Shown here piece after piece: positions 37,401-44,868 of a stretch of DNA of 64,000 nt. Every line of letters begins with the position of its first letter. The stretch's first letter is position 1. The translations under genes and the position numbers were made by a program. Origin of the DNA: Acidimicrobiaceae bacterium. Lineage in GTDB: Bacteria > Actinomycetota > Acidimicrobiia > Acidimicrobiales > Acidimicrobiaceae. The notes below the pieces were generated by a model that ran no database searches, was not told where the DNA came from, and was given only the letters and a program-made list of their open reading frames with translations. Location of the stretch: NCBI GenBank assembly GCA_013044385.1, contig JABEUN010000004.1, positions 1 to 64,000 of the forward strand, read 5' to 3'.

Positions 37401-37518
37401 AGAGGTCGGATAACACTACTAGGCGCTGTCTCGGATTGATCACCAGCTCCAGCTTCGGGGGACACCAAGGCGTCGGCTGAAGCTGGCCCGGAGAACTACT
37501 GAAGTTCAAGCCGCACAC
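34429..37518 (-). CDS. MprF-like lipid-modifying membrane protein with degenerate metallophosphoesterase domain
   Basis: A 1029-residue fusion. Residues about 30-370 follow the UDP-diacylglucosamine-hydrolase type of metallophosphoesterase, interrupted by two or three membrane helices (about 245-310). Most metal ligands are altered: SDLY for D-x-H, AGNLFD for GD, PGARD for GNHD, SGRE for the His motif, CGHSL for GHTH, followed by NTG. Residues about 440-690 hold roughly seven membrane helices, and about 700-1010 match the DUF2156/MprF catalytic domain (SPDPIGPD, GFCQWVPAPGIDGYSLDLMRR, ALSLNFATMRG). MprF-type enzymes transfer amino acids from tRNA to phosphatidylglycerol and flip the product. 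GTG 37518 follows AAAGG. Confidence 0.7.
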   Translation of the reverse strand: MCGLNFSSSPGQLQPTPWCPPKLELVINPRQRLVVLSDLYLTECRDGTPVQPFESLGRHIALALSDWQGDGHLVIAGNLFDLTAGRDLNPDSPDGDFEPTVAQILSSNVEVADLLKGFKEIHAGEIVVIPGARDSRIAWDATLAKELHEITGCSFALEVEAAISTASGMERVLIRSGREFDDRSRPKDPYSLGDTPWLAHQLQELVPRLSPKPSSTLWGMSRLEDPEELSKLAASQIVFKKVIRYGSFGLIPLAAALLLRIPLALSLPGVSRLRHLRILGQIKFELIGATTLIDIFILLAVVLFVTRRVYSSLAQSDLAPTQGRDKNLKARLETERLGTVGYIGFVCGHSLQPEITAVGDGFYANTGAVLTSLGRTKARLGLPDYFCQVAKVTWLEVDAGPTIHARLVGFSPEIRRPPSDRIFPISIPSLPRDATTLGSFPNGADYPDIDQKELIRLIRPRRIAHVATLGLGLIDLVSALTPPLRSRLRTVLEFLPSTVTTFADAITALIGVVLLGLSYGISKGQRRAWIVVTAAISVGVISNIAKGGDFEESIGLALLLLYLLMHRDSFAQKGNYQRIPMRALRTVLLLGLTFAIGATSILIYDAIGHGLRSISVSGALLASESRMVGAPSVTLPNLLNQFISPGLFTATIAIGVYLVAGLFLPYVSEISGGVLRRDTKTESTKEEIVELYSRGTLDYFALRDDKDHYIAHNSLIAYANYGQTCLISPDPIGPDTGSREALLELVRTLRSEGKSLAVLGADERWLPTYRSIGLHAYYIGDEAIVDVNGLSLEGKKHKGLRQAVNRVRKYGYTVEFHSPSTVTDELKEQVIEVMTRSRRGDVERGFSMTLGRVMQSQDHDLLETICLSPEGKVVGFCQWVPAPGIDGYSLDLMRRDTGEHPNGLIDFMIVETIEYMKQSGKSALSLNFATMRGVLAGERGDGVSQKLERMVLKRLSDSMQIESLWRFNAKFDPRWAPRYLVYDKLEDLPSVLMAVGKAESFWELPVLGRFLNSDGSTQRKSSSDESVEA

Positions 37519-37729
37519 CTACCTTTTTCATACAGGCTATCCAGCTGTGACGCAGCTGAGCGACGGTGACCGGATCAACAGCGCGCGAAGTCCGTTGTGT
37601 AATGGCTGCTCCCAAGGAGTGCCGCCCCTAGTTTCAGTTGGATATCGGTCATGGAACACAGAGGGCGTAGACGCGACATCTGATTTTGTTTGTTTGGGCC
37701 GTCGAAGTTGTAACGGATTTGAGGAGTGG

Positions 37730-38257
37730 ATGTCGAGTGCGCAGATGCTTGGGATAGACAACCTAATAGTCGGTCCGAGTGGCCGTGGTCTTTCGATGAT
37801 CGGGGCGGGGTCAGAGGTCGTGCTCTGCGACATCGATGGTGTTCTTGCGGACGCGACCTGGAGGGAACACCTCGTGAACGGGAGTACGAAGCAGTGGGAG
37901 GAGTTCTTCCGGCTGGCGGCCGAGGACCCCCCACTAGCAGGTGGCATTGAATTGGCGAGAGCGTTGCAGCGGGACTTTCATCTTGTTTTCCTTACTGGAA
38001 GGCCAATGAGGATTGCAGACGAAACCTCGAATTGGTTGGTCAAATACTTCGATATCTGGGCCGCCCTAATCATGCGAGAGGATTCAGATAGGCGTCCGGC
38101 TGAGATGTTCAAGTCCGACATGGCGACAAGACTGATCAACGAAGGGGTTGTCATCAGATTGGTGTTGGACGATGACCCGAAAGTTATTACCGAAATGAGT
38201 TGTATCGGACTAGCTACCTTGGCGTGGCCAGTCCCGCCGACAGAACCTAATCTCTGA
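37730..38257 (+). CDS. HAD-superfamily phosphatase, polynucleotide-kinase 3'-phosphatase-like
   Basis: About 175 residues. The HAD catalytic motif is VVLCDIDGVLAD (Asp-x-Asp), motif II is FLTGRP, and the acidic motif is LVLDDDPKVI. WREHLVNGSTKQWEEFFRLAAEDPPLAGGIELARAL resembles the phosphatase domain of phage polynucleotide kinase. Substrate unknown; a nucleotide or nucleic-acid end is possible. The start is uncertain: ATG 37730 has GAGGAG just upstream (spacing short), ATG 37745 is an alternative, and the frame is open back to GTG 37547. Its last 11 bases overlap yajQ tail-to-tail. Confidence 0.65.
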   Translation: MSSAQMLGIDNLIVGPSGRGLSMIGAGSEVVLCDIDGVLADATWREHLVNGSTKQWEEFFRLAAEDPPLAGGIELARALQRDFHLVFLTGRPMRIADETSNWLVKYFDIWAALIMREDSDRRPAEMFKSDMATRLINEGVVIRLVLDDDPKVITEMSCIGLATLAWPVPPTEPNL

Positions 38258-38735
38258 AGTTGACGAATTGTAAAGGTATATCGAACTCGTGCTCCTTGAG
38301 AAGCTGAATAATTTCTTGGAGATCATCCCTCTTCTTTGACTGGACTCTGAGTTGGTCGCCTTGGATGGATGGAACAGCGCCTTTGATTCCCGATTCTCTG
38401 ATGAATTTCGAGATCTCTTTGGCTTTGTCGGATGAGATACCAGCGACGACCTTGATAGTCTGCCGCACAGCGCCACGGCTACCTTCGATGACCGGGCCGC
38501 GATCGAGCGATTTTAGCGACACCTGCCTCTTTACGAGCTTCTCCTCGAGCACGATCACCAAGGCCTTGAGCCTGTCCTCGGTCGAGGAGGCGAGCTTCAG
38601 CTCGCTGGCAGAAATCTCGATGGTCGAATCGGTGTCCTTGAAATCGAAACGGTTGGCGACCTCTCGGCTAGCTTGATCGACAGCGTTTTTCACTTCTTGC
38701 ATATCTACTTCAGAGACAACATCGAATGTAGGCAT
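38247..38735 (-). CDS. yajQ: YajQ-family nucleotide-binding protein (UPF0234)
   Basis: The 162-residue protein matches the YajQ family throughout: MPTFDVVSEVDMQEVKNAVD, EVANRFDFKDTD, GAVRQTIKVVAGISSDKAKEI and the end DIPLQFVNFRD. Family members bind nucleotides, and in Xanthomonas a member binds c-di-GMP and acts with a transcription factor; whether this one does is unknown. A minus-strand TATCCT lies 8 bases before the ATG, giving a very short leader. Confidence 0.92.
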   Translation of the reverse strand: MPTFDVVSEVDMQEVKNAVDQASREVANRFDFKDTDSTIEISASELKLASSTEDRLKALVIVLEEKLVKRQVSLKSLDRGPVIEGSRGAVRQTIKVVAGISSDKAKEISKFIRESGIKGAVPSIQGDQLRVQSKKRDDLQEIIQLLKEHEFDIPLQFVNFRD

Positions 38736-38742
38736 AACACGT

Positions 38743-38753
38743 TAGGATATCCT
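38743..38753. promoter_or_regulatory. Symmetric bidirectional promoter for yajQ and tRNA-Tyr
   Basis: The palindrome AGGATATCCT (38744-38753) gives a plus-strand -10 TAGGAT (38743-38748), about 15 bases before tRNA-Tyr, and a minus-strand -10 TATCCT (38749-38744), 8 bases before yajQ. The two hexamers overlap by 5 bp. Confidence 0.5.
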
Positions 38754-38763
38754 GATTATTCAG

Positions 38764-38848
<85 letters not shown>

Positions 38849-38965
38849 GTGTTATCATGAGAGATGTCTGGGTCCACGGTGGACACATTCAAGGGGCCAC
38901 ATGTAGTCTCACTATTCGGATTAGTTTGAGTTCGTTCCGCTGGGAATTGGGGGCATGAGGGGCCG

Positions 38966-40534
38966 ATGCGGTTGATGGGCTTGAGCCCTGTAACTTGGCG
39001 TGTTGAGCGTACGGGGGACGGGGAGACCGTTACCACTGGCAAGTTCATCGAACCAATTGTTATCGGCTCGTTCGGTTCGGTCCTAGTACTTGTCGGTTCG
39101 CTACAGCACAACTCCCCATTCACCTCAAAGATCCCCGGGTCATGGTATTTGGGAGTCCCTTCCACTCCGCTTCCGGGCAACTCCCTGGTCGAGTTCCTCT
39201 CAAGATGGCTCGTATATGTTGGCGTGGCGCTGATCTGCTATGTGTGGGTCAAGGTGATACGGCTGATCCGGCAGGGACGTGCGATATCTCCAAGGGCACT
39301 CTGGGTAGCGTTTTGGGCGTGGGTCATACCGTTGATGATCGCCGGCCCGCTGTTCTCCAGGGACGTCTACTCCTATGCGGCGCAGGGCGAGATGGTGGCG
39401 ACCGGGATCGATCCCTACTCCTACGGACCGATCGCCCTAGGAAAAGATCCTTTCCTGGCGACCGTTGATCCCTTTTGGGGCAGAGCCAAGGCACCTTACG
39501 GCCCCTTTTTCCTATGGATAGACGGACTGATAGTCAAGGTGGTTGGTCATAATCCCCTCACGACCGTCCTCGGGCTCAGGATCCTTGCACTCGCCGGAGC
39601 GGTGTTGGCGGCCAAATTCGCGCCCCGCATCGCTGCATCTCTCGGAAAGAGTCCAAACCTAGCGTTCGTCTTGGTGGCGCTGAATCCACTGGTACTTTTC
39701 CATCTGATCTCGTCGGGACACAATGACTCGATCATGATTGGCCTGATGATCGCTGCGATTGCGTACTACCTTGAGGGTAAGCCGATACTTGCAATCATTC
39801 TTGCCGCACTCGGCGCAGCCGTGAAGGCTCCGGCGATCGTAGCGATCGGATTCATCGGCTACAACTGGACGGGCGCGACGAGATTCAGCAAAAGGGTGAG
39901 AGGCGCCGTGATAGCCATCGTGATCACGGCTGCGGTCTTTGTTGCACTTAAGTACATCTCGGGACTCGGCTGGGGCTGGTTGTTGGCGTTGTCGACCCCG
40001 GGAGCCGTCGTGAATTCGGTTGCACCTACTGCGGCGCTCGCAGAGATTGCCGATGCAATCTCAGGTCTACTTGGACTGGGTATTCACTTCTCCACCTGGG
40101 TTGCTGTGTTCCGTCTCGTCGGCTTGCTTGCCGCGGGTCTGATCGGGGCCGGCCTGTTGCTGACGTCGGAACGCAGGAACATAGTTCGATTTATTGGTAT
40201 AACGCTGGTGGCCGTGGTGGTACTCGGGCCGGTAATACAGCCATGGTACTTGGCTTGGGGCTTGGTCGTTCTGGCCTGTGCGCCTGGCAAGCTCACCACT
40301 TGGGGCACAGTGGTAATCTCCATTGGTGCGATAGTTCTTGGAATTCCCGGCGGTCCCTCGATCGTCTCGTGGATCCTCTACTTCACCTTGGCGCTAGTGG
40401 TCCTGCTGATCGTGGCCACCAAAGTTCCAAAGATCCCCCCATCCATCCGTCAAGTCGGAAATAGGATCATCGACGATGCGGTCTACAGAGTCGTGCATGC
40501 GGTCGGCCTCTACCGGGATGCGGATTCTAATTGA
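38966..40534 (+). CDS. MptB-like polyprenol-phosphate-mannose-dependent mannosyltransferase
   Basis: The 522-residue membrane protein has about 12 hydrophobic segments. The motif GPLFSRDVYSYAAQGEMVATGIDPYSYGP carries the catalytic Asp of GT-C enzymes, and LNPLVLFHLISSGHNDSIMIGLMI and ILAALGAAVKAPAI are typical of MptB (alpha-1,6-mannosyltransferase of actinobacterial lipoglycan synthesis). It would use lipid-linked mannose on the outer membrane face. Other GT-C transferases share these motifs. The start is unsure: ATG 38966 follows GAGG, and the first 30 residues are polar. Confidence 0.65.
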   Translation: MRLMGLSPVTWRVERTGDGETVTTGKFIEPIVIGSFGSVLVLVGSLQHNSPFTSKIPGSWYLGVPSTPLPGNSLVEFLSRWLVYVGVALICYVWVKVIRLIRQGRAISPRALWVAFWAWVIPLMIAGPLFSRDVYSYAAQGEMVATGIDPYSYGPIALGKDPFLATVDPFWGRAKAPYGPFFLWIDGLIVKVVGHNPLTTVLGLRILALAGAVLAAKFAPRIAASLGKSPNLAFVLVALNPLVLFHLISSGHNDSIMIGLMIAAIAYYLEGKPILAIILAALGAAVKAPAIVAIGFIGYNWTGATRFSKRVRGAVIAIVITAAVFVALKYISGLGWGWLLALSTPGAVVNSVAPTAALAEIADAISGLLGLGIHFSTWVAVFRLVGLLAAGLIGAGLLLTSERRNIVRFIGITLVAVVVLGPVIQPWYLAWGLVVLACAPGKLTTWGTVVISIGAIVLGIPGGPSIVSWILYFTLALVVLLIVATKVPKIPPSIRQVGNRIIDDAVYRVVHAVGLYRDADSN

Positions 40535-40564
40535 GTTCGCCTTTGCCGTGGATGTGGGGTCAAT

Positions 40565-41218
40565 GTGGGTGAGCATTCGGAGGAGATGAAGCTTGCGGCG
40601 GACCGGTTTTTCGAGCTGGTACCGACGTTAAGTGGAATGCTGGATATACATGGCTACCCTACCTTCAGTAGATATGATGACCCAGTGCGCTTGGCGGACG
40701 ACGCAGCGAATCCAGAAGGTAGCGACCCCTTCTACGTATTGGTGAACGCCATAGCAAATCAGCAGCTCTCATCGAAGGCAGCCAACACGATCCTAGGACG
40801 GCTCCGCTCGGCTTGCGGGGGAGTGGTGAGCAGAGATCGGATCATCGCCCTCGGATTCGATGGGATCAGGCCCATGGGTTTTTCGGGTCAGAAAACCCTC
40901 GCACTTGTCTCGCTGGCGAACTCAGCCAAGAATGGCGACCTGAAGCTGGACGACCTTGACCATATGGCAGACGACGAGATCATAGATATGATCTCGTCAC
41001 AGAGGGGTCTCGGCCGCTGGAGTGCGGAGATGTTCCTGATGTTCCATCTTGGCCGGATGGATGTTTGGCCCGTGGACGATCTCGGCGTCCGGAAAGGACA
41101 CGCCAAGCTGATGGGGCTTGAGGAGCCGTTGAAGCCAAAGCAGCTAATGGTCGAGGGAGAGCGATTCAGGCCCTACAGGTCGATCGCTGCGTGGTACTGC
41201 TGGGCGGCAATCGACTGA
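40565..41218 (+). CDS. DNA-3-methyladenine glycosylase (AlkA/HhH-GPD family)
   Basis: The 217-residue protein removes alkylated bases. It contains NAIANQQLSSKAANTILGRL, the helix-hairpin-helix SSQRGLGRWSAEMFLMFHLGRMDVWPVDDLG, where the Gly-rich hairpin is followed by the catalytic Asp, and YRSIAAWYCWAA at the end. It lacks the FeS Cys cluster of Nth/MutY and matches AlkA-type enzymes. GTG 40565 is the likely start. It ends 6 bases from the stop of the convergent acetyltransferase. Confidence 0.88.
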   Translation: MGEHSEEMKLAADRFFELVPTLSGMLDIHGYPTFSRYDDPVRLADDAANPEGSDPFYVLVNAIANQQLSSKAANTILGRLRSACGGVVSRDRIIALGFDGIRPMGFSGQKTLALVSLANSAKNGDLKLDDLDHMADDEIIDMISSQRGLGRWSAEMFLMFHLGRMDVWPVDDLGVRKGHAKLMGLEEPLKPKQLMVEGERFRPYRSIAAWYCWAAID

Positions 41219-41224
41219 GTAGTC

Positions 41225-41713
41225 CTAGCGGAGCATTCGCTGCATAAGGGTCACGTCGAGCCACCTTCCGAACTTCCTGCCAACCTCCCGCTCGATTCCG
41301 ACCAGCTCGAAGTTGCAGCTCCGATGGAGCTCGAATGATGCCCTGTTCGAGGCTACGATCCTTGCCATGCAGGTATGGAAACCGCTCTTTTGTGCCGTCT
41401 CCATGAGAGCGGTGAGTAGCAGCTTGCCAACTCCGCGGCCGCGATAGTTGCTGTGGAGATAGATGGAATCTTCGACCGTGCCTGAGTAACCCGCCTTCAT
41501 CCTGTATGGCGACAGAGATGCATAACCAAGAACGCGGTCGCCTTCGACTGCCACAAGTGCTTGATGGATACCCACATGATGACCTATCCAGACCAGTTGT
41601 TGCTCCTGTGTACGTGGACGGATGTCGAGTGTGACAGTCGAGTTGAGAACTTCACTGTTGTAAATGTCGACGATCTGTTTCGCATCGCCATCCTCAACGG
41701 TCCTAATCTCCAT
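41225..41713 (-). CDS. GNAT-family N-acetyltransferase (phosphinothricin-acetyltransferase-like)
   Basis: The 162-residue protein has an acetyl-CoA-binding motif YRGRGVGKLLLTALMETAQ and the layout of the PAT subgroup: IRTVEDGDAKQIVDIYNSEV, YASLSPYRMKAGYSGTVEDSIYLHSNYRGRG, ARIVASNRASFELHRSCNFELVG. It acetylates an amino group of an amino acid or a toxic analogue; the natural substrate is not deducible. A leaderless promoter (TACTCT, 6 bases, ATG 41713) fixes the start. Confidence 0.85.
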   Translation of the reverse strand: MEIRTVEDGDAKQIVDIYNSEVLNSTVTLDIRPRTQEQQLVWIGHHVGIHQALVAVEGDRVLGYASLSPYRMKAGYSGTVEDSIYLHSNYRGRGVGKLLLTALMETAQKSGFHTCMARIVASNRASFELHRSCNFELVGIEREVGRKFGRWLDVTLMQRMLR

Positions 41714-41719
41714 CTGTTT

Positions 41720-41725
41720 AGAGTA
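41720..41725 (-). promoter_or_regulatory. -10 hexamer of leaderless acetyltransferase gene
   Basis: On the minus strand TACTCT is followed by exactly 6 bases and ATG 41713. Confidence 0.5.
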
Positions 41726-41802
41726 CCGGATCGCAGTACCACTCCATTGGCCCGCGGAGTTCGGTTCGACTCGATGAATTCTGTGGGGATTTGTCCACTA
41801 CC

Positions 41803-41854
41803 CAAGGTTCGGATATACGATCGTTTTGGGTAGAGCCGGTGTCCAAGGTTCGGC
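41803..41854 (+). repeat. 11-bp direct repeat CCAAGGTTCGG
   Basis: Perfect copies at 41803-41813 and 41844-41854, 41 bases apart, in the region before the tRNA-Thr/tRNA-Met pair. Its role is unknown. A TAGTAT at 41906-41911 could be the tRNA -10. Confidence 0.6.
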
Positions 41855-41921
41855 TGGCCACTTATATCGGTGCGGAGATATGGAGTGACCGGGGGGCGGG
41901 GACGGTAGTATTTATCGAGCC

Positions 41922-41994
41922 GCCCCCTTAGCTCAGTCGGCAGAGCACAGCCATGGTAAGGCTGGTGTCGTCGGTTCGATTCCGACAGGGGGCT
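41922..41994 (+). tRNA. tRNA-Thr (anticodon GGT)
   Basis: Acceptor GCCCCCT/AGGGGGC, anticodon stem-loop CAGCC-ATGGTAA-GGCTG, T loop TTCGATT, discriminator T. CCA is not encoded. It precedes tRNA-Met by 5 bases. Confidence 0.95.
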
Positions 41995-41999
41995 CTGAT

Positions 42000-42076
42000 G
42001 GCGGCGTAGCTCAGTTGGTGAGAGCGCACGGCTCATAATCGTGAGGTCGTCGGTTCGAGCCCGACCGCCGCTACCA
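42000..42076 (+). tRNA. tRNA-Met (anticodon CAT), probably elongator
   Basis: Acceptor GGCGGCG/CGCCGCT, anticodon stem-loop CACGG-CTCATAA-TCGTG, T loop TTCGAGC, discriminator A and encoded CCA. The paired first base and lack of the three G-C pairs in the anticodon stem argue against an initiator. A lysidine-type tRNA-Ile with CAT cannot be fully excluded. Confidence 0.9.
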
Positions 42077-42382
42077 TCTCTTCCGGAAGGTGCCGACCCT
42101 GGTCTTAGTACTATTTCGGCTTTTCCGGGACACTTGATGCCGGACTCCTACTTTGGAGTAGGCCCTTAGACCATGTTTACTCGGCTTTGCCAACGCAGAA
42201 TATCGCTGCTCCTCGACAGCTTAGGTCCGATGAGTACTTTGTGTACTTTGGCTCAGACTGGTGACTTCTGATCTATGGGATGGCGCGCCTCGACTTGATC
42301 GGCCTACCTCCGTGGCTGAACGGACCCGAGTTCCCTTGGCCGACCTACTTCCCCACCGAATCAGTTTCGATAGGATCGACTC
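42077..42382. other. Intergenic region between tRNA-Met and dinB
   Basis: About 306 bases with no credible gene. A short hairpin CCTACT-TTGG-AGTAGG (near 42148-42163) without a T-run may help end the tRNA transcript. The only promoter signal seen is the dinB -10 at its right end. Confidence 0.4.
42371..42376 (+). promoter_or_regulatory. -10 hexamer of leaderless dinB
   Basis: TAGGAT is followed by exactly 6 bases and ATG 42383. Confidence 0.5.
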
Positions 42383-43639
42383 ATGGAGCGGCCTTGGGAT
42401 AGCAGGAGGGCGATTCTTCACGCCGACCTCGACTGCTTTTTTGCTGCCGTCGAGATTCTCGATGATCCGTCTCTTGCTGGAAAGCCCGTGATTGTTGGCG
42501 GTACTGGTGGAAGGGGGGTTGTGGCCGCCGCAAGTTACGAGGCGAGGGTCTGGGGCGTTCGCTCAGCGATGCCAATGGCCACTGCGAGGAGAGCCTGCCC
42601 CAAAGGTATCTTCCTTAGCGGTAGGTATAGCCGATATGCAGCCATTTCCCAACGTTTCCACATAGTGCTGAGTTCGATCACCGATGAGTTCGAACCGATA
42701 GGGTTAGACGAGGCATTCCTCGACGTTGGTGGCGCTCGACGACTATTCGGCTCTCCGCCAACGATTGCCTCCGAGATTAGGCGACGAGTCAAAGCAGAGC
42801 TGGACCTCTCTGTCTGCGTTGGCGTCGGTACAACCAAGCAGATAGCAAAGCTTGCGTCCCGTCGAGCAAAACCGTCGGTGTCGGGTCGCGTAGTGCGTCC
42901 CGGCAAGGGTATCGAGGTCGTCTGGCCCGGACAGGAGGTGGTGTTTCTCACACCACTTTCGGTTGGCGAGCTTTGGGGAGTGGGTCCAAAGAGTCTCGAG
43001 CTGCTCAGAAAGATGGGGGTCGCGACCATCGGAGACTTGAGGCGTGCGTCGGACTCAAGACTTAGAGCTGCCTTTGGTACGCGGGCTGCAAAGCTTAAAG
43101 AACTTGCCGAAGGTATAGATACTGACCCGGTTATCGCTCACGCATCAGCCAAGTCAATTAGCCATGAAGAGACTTACGCATCTGACCTATATGGTCTATC
43201 TCAGATCACGCACGAAGTATCCCTTCTAGCGGACTCACTGGCCTCTCGGGCCGAGGCGAAAGGGTTGATCGGAAGAACCATCACTCTCAAGATCCGATTT
43301 TCCGACTTCCGAACTGTGACCCGCTCAGTGACATTGGATGTTCCGACCAGGTCCAGGAAGGTTCTCCTTGATCGCCTACGTGCTCTGATCCCGCCCCTTT
43401 CAGCCGTCGATGGGGTACGACTTCTTGGTGCATCGCTTTCCCAGTTGAGCGACAACCGATCTGTGCAGTTGTCGCTACTGGATTACTGGTTCGACGAACG
43501 GAGCGAGGCGCTCGAAAAGACTGTCAATGACATAAAGCGTCGCTTTGGAGAAGGATCGATATTGCCTGCATCCCTGCTCGAGGGGCGTCACCGCCCCGGG
43601 GATAGCTCAGATCCTCCGATGTGGGGCCCATCGGAATAA
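42383..43639 (+). CDS. dinB: DNA polymerase IV (Y-family)
   Basis: Translesion polymerase of 418 residues. Palm residues are visible in ILHADLDCFFAAVEILDDPSLAGKPVIVGG, ASYEARVWGVRSAMPM and IGLDEAFLDVGG (the catalytic Asp-Glu pair). GVGTTKQIAKLASRRAKP, a helix-hairpin-helix (LWGVGPKSLELLRKMGVATIGDL) and a little-finger domain follow. The C-terminal tail is not a clear beta-clamp motif, though VQLSLLDYW at about 375 could serve. It sits alone between tRNA genes and rpmG, an unusual place for it. No actinobacterial SOS box with correct spacing is seen. Confidence 0.94.
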   Translation: MERPWDSRRAILHADLDCFFAAVEILDDPSLAGKPVIVGGTGGRGVVAAASYEARVWGVRSAMPMATARRACPKGIFLSGRYSRYAAISQRFHIVLSSITDEFEPIGLDEAFLDVGGARRLFGSPPTIASEIRRRVKAELDLSVCVGVGTTKQIAKLASRRAKPSVSGRVVRPGKGIEVVWPGQEVVFLTPLSVGELWGVGPKSLELLRKMGVATIGDLRRASDSRLRAAFGTRAAKLKELAEGIDTDPVIAHASAKSISHEETYASDLYGLSQITHEVSLLADSLASRAEAKGLIGRTITLKIRFSDFRTVTRSVTLDVPTRSRKVLLDRLRALIPPLSAVDGVRLLGASLSQLSDNRSVQLSLLDYWFDERSEALEKTVNDIKRRFGEGSILPASLLEGRHRPGDSSDPPMWGPSE

Positions 43640-44003
43640 TTGGGTTGGGGCCTATGGCGTTACGGGTGCATTGGCGGATCGAGAACTCTGATCTACCTGT
43701 GTCACTTCTTCCACTCCAATTCCATTAGAGCGGGATGAGTCATCGGCAGGTAGGCCGAATTAGACCCGGTCCAAGCGCCATGAACTTTGAAAGCCCCTTT
43801 TTGCTGCCCTCGTAGGCGAGATCCCTCGGTGGGTATGAAAGCAGTTGGACCTATGGGCAGCAGTAGTCTGGGTTGGTCGGGGTGAGTATCGACTTGAATG
43901 TTTGGTCCGATTGCTTCGGTCTGTGCATATTCGTAGCGAGGTGGCCAAATTCGGGGCTATGCTCAAGAGGTCAGATTTTTAGCCCGAGTGGGGTTTGGTT
44001 TTA
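43640..44003. other. Intergenic region upstream of rpmG
   Basis: About 364 bases with no convincing gene in any frame. CTATGCT near 43955-43961 could be the rpmG -10 with a leader of about 40 bases; no good -35 is seen. The rest holds no recognisable repeat or RNA structure. Confidence 0.4.
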
Positions 44004-44168
44004 ATGGCAAAGAACGAAAAGCGTATCAAAGTCACGCTCGCTTGCGAAGTGTGCAAGCGTCGTAACTACATCACGACGAAGAACAAGCAGAACGATCGTG
44101 AGCGTATTGAGATGAAGAAGTATTGCAGCTGGGAGCGCCAGCACACGTTGCACAAAGAGACTCGATAG
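44004..44168 (+). CDS. rpmG: 50S ribosomal protein L33
   Basis: The 54-residue protein begins [22 protein letters not shown] and ends [16 protein letters not shown]. It has the first Cys-x2-Cys zinc half-site, but in the second half-site only one Cys remains (CSWE instead of C-x2-C). Zinc might be held by three Cys and a nearby His, or not at all. Its position after tRNA-Thr/tRNA-Met and before secE/nusG is typical of actinobacteria, apart from the dinB and sigma-factor genes. Confidence 0.95.
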   Translation: MAKNEKRIKVTLACEVCKRRNYITTKNKQNDRERIEMKKYCSWERQHTLHKETR

Positions 44169-44181
44169 GTCTGAGCTGCTC

Positions 44182-44868
44182 GTGACGGATCGCAGCGAAG
44201 CACTCGACAGCTATCTCGAACTCGCTCAACAGGGCGACAATGAGTGCTTCGGCGAACTCGTCAAGATGACATATAAGGAGAATCTGTCGCTGGCGCTGAA
44301 GCTGGTCGGCAATTTGGAGGATGCTTCAGACGTTCTGCAGGAGGCCTACCTCCGTGCCTTCAGATCGCTGAGACGTTTCCGAGGCGAGGCTTCATTCCAG
44401 ACATGGATGTACAGGATCGTCTCCAACTGTGCCTCGACCCACCTAGCCGATCTTCGCAAGAAGTTGCGAGAGAGACCACTGAGTGAGACCTCCGACATCG
44501 ACCGAAGTGACGTTGAGGAGAAGGACTCCCTGATGCACTGGGTGGCAGTTCGATTTGATATCGAGGCCGAGTTGAAGCGGCTCCCCTCCAAGCTTCGCAG
44601 TGTGGTCGTGCTGAGAGATGTCTACGGTTTTGCCCACCAAGAGATCGCCGAGAAGCTCGGCATCTCGGAGGCGACTGCGAAGGTTCGACTTCATAGAGCG
44701 AGAAAAAGACTCGCCCAAGCTCTCAGTTGGCTTGGTTCAGATGAGTCGGGGGAAGCCGATTCGACAATCGACCTTCCGCTTGAGGCTTTTGAGTGGACTC
44801 AGACGGTAGATATGCAAAAGGATCAGGACTCCGGTGAGGATACCGAGGGATTTGCCTGTGCGGTGTAG
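44182..44868 (+). CDS. ECF-type RNA polymerase sigma factor
   Basis: The 228-residue protein has sigma region 2 (ALKLVGNLEDASDVLQEAYLRAFRSLRRFRGEASFQTWMYRIVSN) and region 4 (LPSKLRSVVVLRDVYGFAHQEIAEKLGISEATAKVRLHRARKRL) with a short linker, and an acidic C-terminal tail of about 40 residues. It starts 13 bases after rpmG (GTG 44182). A gene for a zinc-binding membrane anti-sigma factor overlaps its end, so activity is probably controlled by a stress signal through that partner. Target promoters are unknown; resemblance to the SigE/SigH-like groups is general only. Confidence 0.9.
   Translation: MTDRSEALDSYLELAQQGDNECFGELVKMTYKENLSLALKLVGNLEDASDVLQEAYLRAFRSLRRFRGEASFQTWMYRIVSNCASTHLADLRKKLRERPLSETSDIDRSDVEEKDSLMHWVAVRFDIEAELKRLPSKLRSVVVLRDVYGFAHQEIAEKLGISEATAKVRLHRARKRLAQALSWLGSDESGEADSTIDLPLEAFEWTQTVDMQKDQDSGEDTEGFACAV

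Noticed and set aside
42310-42335. GAAC...GTTC inverted repeat before dinB as an SOS box
   Set aside because: The half-sites are 8 bases apart, whereas the actinobacterial LexA site has GAAC and GTTC 4 bases apart.
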